DNA of 64,000 bases from Gnetum montanum (lineage: Eukaryota > Streptophyta > Gnetopsida > Gnetales > Gnetaceae): the NCBI GenBank assembly GCA_015680685.1, contig MNCI01004158.1, positions 351,885-415,884 on the forward strand, given 5' to 3'. Under the pieces are notes generated by a model that was not told where the DNA came from, did no database searches, and was given only the letters and a program-made list of their open reading frames with translations. Positions 58,579-64,000 of this stretch are shown in pieces. The translations under genes and the position numbers were made by a program. How positions within the stretch are numbered: position 1 is the first letter of the stretch; each line of letters begins with the position of its first letter.

Positions 58579-60282
58579 TCACAGCGACGAGTACACAAGC
58601 TTGGGGCCGGAAAGCGGCGGAAGATGAGCCTGCAGCCACCGCAGGATGTCGCAGAAAACGGCATCAACGTCGTGGTCGGACTCGCCGGATGTGAGGGCAT
58701 GCCACAGGCCGGGATATGTGCGCAGGGTTTTATCGGTGCTGGCGGCCTCACGCCAGAGCGCCTGGCTCACCGACGGATCTGTCACAGTGTCCGCCTCTCC
58801 ATGCAATACCAAGAATGGCAGTTGAACTTGGTCGAGCCGCTCTGCTAACTCCATGCTCGTCCTCAGCATCTCCAGCGCCGTCCTCAGCCTTGGCCTCTGC
58901 TGGTACACCAGCTTGTTCTGCCTCACCTGCTCCCATCCATTATCATGGAATGGAATAAGGCCATGCAATTTCCTTATTATAATTGATTACGCATCACACT
59001 TCATGGTCAAAGCAGAAGAAACTGAAGCAGAAGAAACTAAAGCAGAAGAAACTATCCAGATTCAGAAATAATCAGAATGTGAAGGTAAGGTTTTGTTAGC
59101 TTACCTGCTGCCGCTTGATGGGGTCCTTGAACGCCGAGTCGATTACGTCCTCCCCCGGCACGATTTTCCAGTGTGGGATGATCATCTCCAGCTTTGTCAG
59201 AAGCTTCACCACCACCGGATGCGGCTTTATTTTCTCTGATATCTGCGGACATCATTTACGGAGCCTTCCTTGTCAAGCATCGGGTGTCCAAAACGGAAGC
59301 CAATTTCAGATTTAAAACACTCCTAATAACAGTCCAAAAACCAAAAACAAAGAAGCAGAAACGATTTAACGGAGATGGCACATAGCAGCGGTCATGATCA
59401 CTGTGGAGAATCCTTGCGGATTTAGAATAGACCCATGTTCTGGAATCGTCCAGAGACATCGTTCTGGGATAATTTGTTAAGAATAATTCAGGTTCGTTCG
59501 GATAATTATCGTGATATGTTTTTTTTGAGGGAAAGGACAGATACCTTGCACATGGGGGCGACGAGGACGGCGCCTTGGAAGAAGGTGGGATCCTTTCGAT
59601 GGAGGAGCAGGGCCACGGCGCCACCCATGGACTCACCGTACAGGAACCGCGCCAGGGCCTGGTATTCCTCGCGGCCGCTGACGCTGCTGAAGAAATCGTA
59701 GCAGTCGTCGACTATGTTGCTGAATTTCTTGACGTAGCATCTCCGGCCCTGCGATTTTCCGTGGCCTTCATAGTCTATGCCGAAAACTGCGTACCCGGCC
59801 CTGGCCAGCCTTGCTCCCGTGTCTGCAAAATTCCCACCAGAAGAAATTAAAAAGAAAAAACACCTCATTCTATCTGTCTCTCTCTCTCTGTATTTTCCCG
59901 TGACTCGCAAATTGCGAATCCAAAAACGAACAAAATCCTCCCTCGTTACCTTTCATGGACACGCTGCATTCCATGCCGTATCCTGTGTAAACAAGTCAAA
60001 GAATCAGAGCCAAATCTACAAATAAAAGCTGAAAATAGAATTCGATGTTCTGGGGATTTTGCCCACCGACCATGGCAGAGGAAGACCAGAGCTTTGCCGG
60101 GAGAAGCGGAGGGGAGCCATCTGCAGGTGAAGAGCTTCACTCCCCTGCGATTTTGTATGAACTCCTGCACCAAAATCGATGGGCCACTGAACACTCAAAA
60201 CTGGTAATAACAAGAACAAAAACTTCTGCCATGCAAGCCCTGCAGCACCTACCTCGCCGTAATCAGAAGAATCCGCAGCCAT
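58579..60282 (-). CDS. Monoacylglycerol lipase / caffeoylshikimate-esterase-like alpha/beta hydrolase, six exons, intact
   Basis: Exons on the minus strand by GT-AG rules: 60282-60253, 60164-60071, 59982-59950 (33-base microexon), 59822-59545, 59242-59105, 58926-58579; phases all fit and give 306 residues without a stop. The product starts MAADSSDYGE, joined to EFIQNRRGVKLFTCRWLP. Oxyanion-hole HGYG is at residues 41-44, YEGHGKS at 70-76, nucleophile Ser117 in GESMGG, Asp237 in LHGEADTVTD and His267 in PGLWHAL: a complete catalytic triad. Length is close to the family's usual 300-350. Members hydrolyse monoacylglycerols, lysophospholipids or caffeoyl shikimate (lignin pathway); substrate cannot be told from sequence. 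Upstream in frame there is an alternative ATG at 60348 adding 22 residues. No signal peptide, so probably cytosolic or membrane-associated. It is the only intact host gene and has more CpG than the surrounding elements. Confidence 0.9.
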
Positions 60283-61092
60283 GGATGCCGAACTCTGCGC
60301 GCTGTACTTCTTCTCCCCACTTGCCCAGAAAAGAAGTCGCGTTAACAAATAAAAACAGGAGACTTCTTGCCCAATAAATGGCCGGATCGTCGGGTCGGAT
60401 AAGCACCATCTGTTGTTGAATGATGAAAAGGCCGGAGCTAAAAATAGCAGCTACCAGCGACGAGGGCGGCCATGAATGAGACTGGACAGCTGCAGCCTGC
60501 CATTCTATTCTATTCTGGTTGGCGTTGGATGTTTTTCTTTCTTTCGTTCGGTTTCAGATGATAAGGAAATCGCCGCAAAGCCCAGCCCTCCGTAGAATCA
60601 AACCAAATATCTGCTGGTCAGCCTGCTACAGCCCAGACAGCAACTTTAGAGTTTGACTCTGCAACGGGGAAACACGGAAATTAAGATTGAGGAAGAAAAA
60701 GCCATAGCACATGCTGCGGCGTGCTGAGATGGCATTTACTGTCAACGCTCTTTGAGTCTGCCCTACTATTTAGTGAATCCTGCTTTGGCGCATGCGTTGT
60801 TTCTTTTTGATTTTTGGTAAAACCTTGCCCCTGCTTTGTTATTTTTAGGTTGGGACTGTACGTTTTTACCTTGAAACGTCGTTAAAACGAATGCTGACGT
60901 GGACACTGATGCGCTTTACCAGGAAGACGGGGAAGCAGATGCATGCCGTTGCTTCGCCGCCCACACGATATGGATAAAAACGTGGGTTGATACCTTACAT
61001 ATTTTTTAAATAATATTTACTTAAAAGATTTATATTGAAATCAGAACTAAAATTGAAATTAAGTTATCAAATTAAGAGTCTTTATCATTAAG

Positions 61093-61325
61093 CTAACATT
61101 TCATTATTTATAAAAGATAAAAGTAAGGATAATACTATTTTGAAATCATGTTATTTAACCTCAAAAGCTATGTGAAATTTTGAAGTTTGACACAAATTAG
61201 TTGGAAGTTAACATTTCATTATTGATAAAGATAAAAACAAGGATAATACCATTTTGAAATTATGCTCTTTAACCTTGGAAGCTATGTGAAAATTTAAGGT
61301 CTGACACTAAAACTAGTTGGAGAGT
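61093..61325. repeat. Direct duplication, ~115-bp unit
   Basis: Both halves contain TAACATTTCATTATT, GGATAATAC(T/C)ATTTTGAAAT and AGCTATGTGAAA. They lie next to each other and differ by small indels. Confidence 0.82.
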
Positions 61326-61459
61326 TGTAAATCATGTTTTTCTCTATTTTTTAGGTAGGGAAACTTAAGGCTAGTAGCATAACCATTGCCCATACAAGAG
61401 AGTGGATATGACCTACTAAACAAGAGGATCCCACCACAAGACTACGTTGCTGCCACACT

Positions 61460-61710
61460 TATAAACAAAAGTAGGAATTAAACCCATAACTACTAAATAA
61501 AAAAAATGAGTGTCTTGTTAATGATAAAAATAAACTTAGAATGATCATAGGATAGAAATTAGCATTGCATGATTAAAAGCACCTACACTGCTGTCAAACT
61601 TATACAAAAAAGTAGGAATTAAACCCATAACTACTAAATAAAATAAAATAAAATAAACTAAGAATGATCATAGGATAGAAATTAGCACTACATGATTGAA
61701 AGCACATTTC
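61460..61710. repeat. Direct duplication, ~110-bp unit
   Basis: GTAGGAATTAAACCCATAAC + TACTAAATAAA and ATGATCATAGGATAGAAATT + AGCA(T/C)T occur twice, in the same order, about 140 bases apart. Confidence 0.82.
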
Positions 61711-62273
61711 CAATGTGCAATAAAAACGATAACACACAATAATCATTTATCATCTAAAGTGTACGTCTCTTTTAGATTTCAAACACACACGAAAGTGAGA
61801 AAGAAACTATACATGTGTACACACACGAAAATTCAAAGGTTACCTATGGTAGATCTTTATTGTTGAATTAATGAAACTAAGAATTAAATCCTCTAAGCAT
61901 AATGTGACCATTTGATGACAATAGTAGAAAAGATGTGTATTCATGACAACTATACATTCTTGATAGTCAAAGACTATTGTAGCTTTCAAATGATTGCTTA
62001 ATATTTTTGGGGGTGTGGAGATAATGAGATGAATAGAATTTATTAATTTACATATTTATGTTTTTGCTATTACATGATGGATTATTTTCATTGGCTTTAA
62101 TTAGCTTTAGTATATTATGTGTGTTAATATATTTATGTATGACCTATGCCCTCGAATGTTGGATCCCAATTTCATTATTTTTGCCTTTAAGTTGAACAAA
62201 GAGTGTTTATAGCTTGTTTTCTACTTGGTCATTATAAACTAACTTTTTTTATTTTTCAAGTGAAGTTGAAGGG

Positions 62274-62949
62274 TGATGAGACGCAATATGCACAAGCCGC
62301 GATATCACGTCCTCCCCTGCGATATCGCATACGCAATATCGCAGTCTGCTGCCAAATCTATAAATAAGAGGCGACATTTCCCTCATTTCCATATAGAGGC
62401 TAGAAGTAGCGAAGCTCTGGCGGATTGATCACCCCAGAGATAGAATATTTTCCATGTGCCTACAGTAGGAGTCCCCCAAGTGAACGGTTCTTTATTCGAG
62501 CAGCTTTGTACCTGAATGCAAGTTGTGTACGACAATAAAGATGAGCTTTGTGGATAAACCTTGCAGTACATGGATAGGTTTATTTAATGTTATTTATTGC
62601 TTTCTTAGTAGCACGGCATGAGTACGACTTGGTTACGAGCATTGACGAATGTGTACGGCTAACCAAGGAATTAGCTACTCATCGCGATTAGATTCTCTCA
62701 CCCTTGTCTCCTAGAACGTGGGATTAGTATGACTTGATTACGAGCATCTANNNNNNNNNNNNNNNNNNNNNNNNNNNNNNNNNNNNNNNNNNNNNNNNNN
62801 NNNNNNNNNNNNNNNNNNNNNNNNNNNNNNNNNNNNNNNNNNNNNNNNNNNNNNNNNNNNNNNNNNNNNTAGTCTGCGGAGTTCGACTGGATCACGCGTG
62901 CTACGCTCGTTTCGTATGGTTGAGTGTAGGGGTACATCGCCACTCATCA
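62274..62949 (+). mobile_element. Solo LTR of the Athila-like family, with assembly gap
   Basis: TGATGAGACG...CGCCACTCATCA, sense on the plus strand, flanked by AAGGG on both sides (62269-62273, 62950-62954). TATA box at 62359-62366. The U3 cassette contains GATATCACG, GATATCGCA and AATATCGCA. The gap 62751-62869 removes part of U5. Confidence 0.94.
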
Positions 62950-62954
62950 AAGGG

Positions 62955-63133
62955 TTAGGAGCTTTTATTGGCAAACAACTTAGAGATTAAAAGTTTTACT
63001 TTGTTGGTACAATGAAGTTATATTTATCTTTCATATCATTTCATTGGTATCTTGTAATTGTTGTATGCACCAATCTTTAGTGTAGTCCTTGTCTTTTAGG
63101 TGTATTTAGTTTTTGTATTTTACTTTTTGACAA
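62955..63133. other. Short spacer between LTRs
   Basis: Unique AT-rich DNA; no feature seen. The five bases before the next LTR are GACAA. Confidence 0.6.
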
Positions 63134-63983
63134 TGATGAGCAGCAAGTATACCATACGCCCAACTATACAAATCACTAGCATTCACTCAGCGATTTGGTC
63201 GAATTTTGCAAACTTTAGATTTCTAAGTACATTGGTTCTACGAAGTGATCTAACCATTGTAATCATTGTCTTCCCAATTCCACTTGTGAAGTACAGGTGT
63301 ATGATTAAGTGTAACCGAGGCATATGATTTTTATCATTTATCTTTTTATGATTTAAGTTGCCTAAGAACAAGAATAAAGTAATTAACTGCTTAAGTAATT
63401 TAATAACTAGCTAATATTTAACTAATCCTAACATAAGCATTTGTTCTCACTTTTTGTACACATCCTGAACACCTTATAACACTACTGGGTTACCAAGCAT
63501 TAAGCACTACTAGGATTACCAAGTGTTAGATGTATGCTCAAAGTGGTCGTACTTATGTTTGCTATTTAATCGATATTAATTAATTACTTAGAAACATTAA
63601 AATAAATTGCATGAATATTAAATGCATAAGGAAATAATTAATCTATTCCAAGTGCTATAACGTTTGATCATAAAAGCCCGTCTTTATTATTGTTCACACT
63701 GAGGTGCTTAGGTCTATCAGTGCTTGAATAAATATCTGTATACTTCTTTGACTCTTATTGTAGGCACTCAGAAAATATTATAACTACTAGAAGAAAAAAC
63801 TACAAGAGCTTCGCTACAACTACTAAAAGATTACCATAAATGTGGTGGGTAGGCACACATTTATAAGTAGAAATAGGGGGCCACGTTGATGGATACACGT
63901 CAACGTGGCAAACCCCACATCGATAGGATCACGTTGATGAGATCCTATTAACGAGGTCACGTCAACAGGAATGCGACTCATCA
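63134..63983 (-). mobile_element. 3' LTR of a minus-strand Athila-like element leaving the window
   Basis: 850 bases, TGATGAGCAG...GACTCATCA on the plus strand. Inverted TATA box at 63859-63865. The U3 cassette carries ACGTTGA/TCAACGT motifs. To its right the sequence 63984-64000 reads, on the minus strand, TTGTGGAGTTA, a polypurine-tract variant. This makes it the 3' LTR of an element whose body lies beyond 64000. Confidence 0.85.
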
Positions 63984-64000
63984 TAACTCCACAACTAAAT

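Larger units (their letters stand above)
60283..62273. other. Upstream region of the lipase gene and AT-rich intergenic DNA
   Basis: 60283-61000 is GC-richer unique sequence that should hold the 5' UTR and promoter; no TATA box was recognised on the minus strand. 61000-62273 is AT-rich without genes, with two local duplications: 61093-61204 with 61208-61325, and 61460-61585 with 61603-61710. Confidence 0.6.

Noticed and set aside
59256-59910. Plus- and minus-strand frames of 80-134 codons around the lipase exons
   Set aside because: They either read through introns of the lipase gene or are antisense to its exons; the spliced model accounts for all conserved motifs.

Overview
The window looks like a gene-poor, retrotransposon-packed piece of a large land-plant nuclear genome. 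Plant signs are Athila-like and Tat-like Ty3/gypsy elements, primer-binding sites matching plant tRNA-Asp, CAG-to-TAG decay (a CHG methylation context) and one six-exon plant-type monoacylglycerol lipase / caffeoylshikimate-esterase-like gene. The species cannot be read from the sequence. There are assembly gaps at 39734-39769 and 62751-62869.

Left edge (1-3908): the 3' part of a Tat-like gypsy element (called F here) on the + strand: integrase end, a ~30-bp tandem array, an unexplained 358-codon open frame, then an LTR-like region whose U3 is full of TTACGC/GCGTAA motifs.

Middle (3909-57097): a nested stack of LTR retrotransposons. Element A (+, Athila-like) starts broken at ~4746 and ends with its 3' LTR at 48803. 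It is split between RNase H and integrase by element B (+, 8183-41341, ~1.9-kb LTRs carrying a leucine-rich-repeat gene fragment, no recognisable pol). B contains a complete 8.5-kb element, here TRG (-, 10702-19169, TSD ATATT), with gag and protease but no RT or integrase. B also contains element D (-, 20349-39257, TSD GAACT/GGACT), and D's protease is split by element C (-, 25296-35306, TSD GTCCC). A's 3' LTR abuts the integrase of an older element E (+), whose degenerate 3' LTR ends at 57097. The 3' LTRs of A and of E each carry a reverse-oriented solo LTR of the same family with perfect TSDs (AGTAC, GTAGC). A, C, D and E are one family: LTRs of 0.85-0.95 kb with termini TGATGAG/CTCATCA, tRNA-Asp primer sites, gag-PR-RT-RNaseH-IN, and in A, D and E an additional coiled-coil ORF in the env position. 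Every copy is broken by stops, deletions or lost catalytic residues.

Right part (57098-64000): unique DNA carrying the only intact host gene, the lipase on the - strand (58579-60282, 306 aa), then AT-rich intergenic DNA with short local duplications, a solo LTR (62274-62949, TSD AAGGG) and the 3' LTR (63134-63983) of another minus-strand element that runs off the window.

The points most worth pursuing are the extra env-position ORF with its own upstream TATA-like module, the subfamily-specific palindromic motif cassettes in the LTR U3 regions, the gag-protease-only element that shares a minisatellite with the Tat-like element, and the LRR gene fragment captured inside an LTR.
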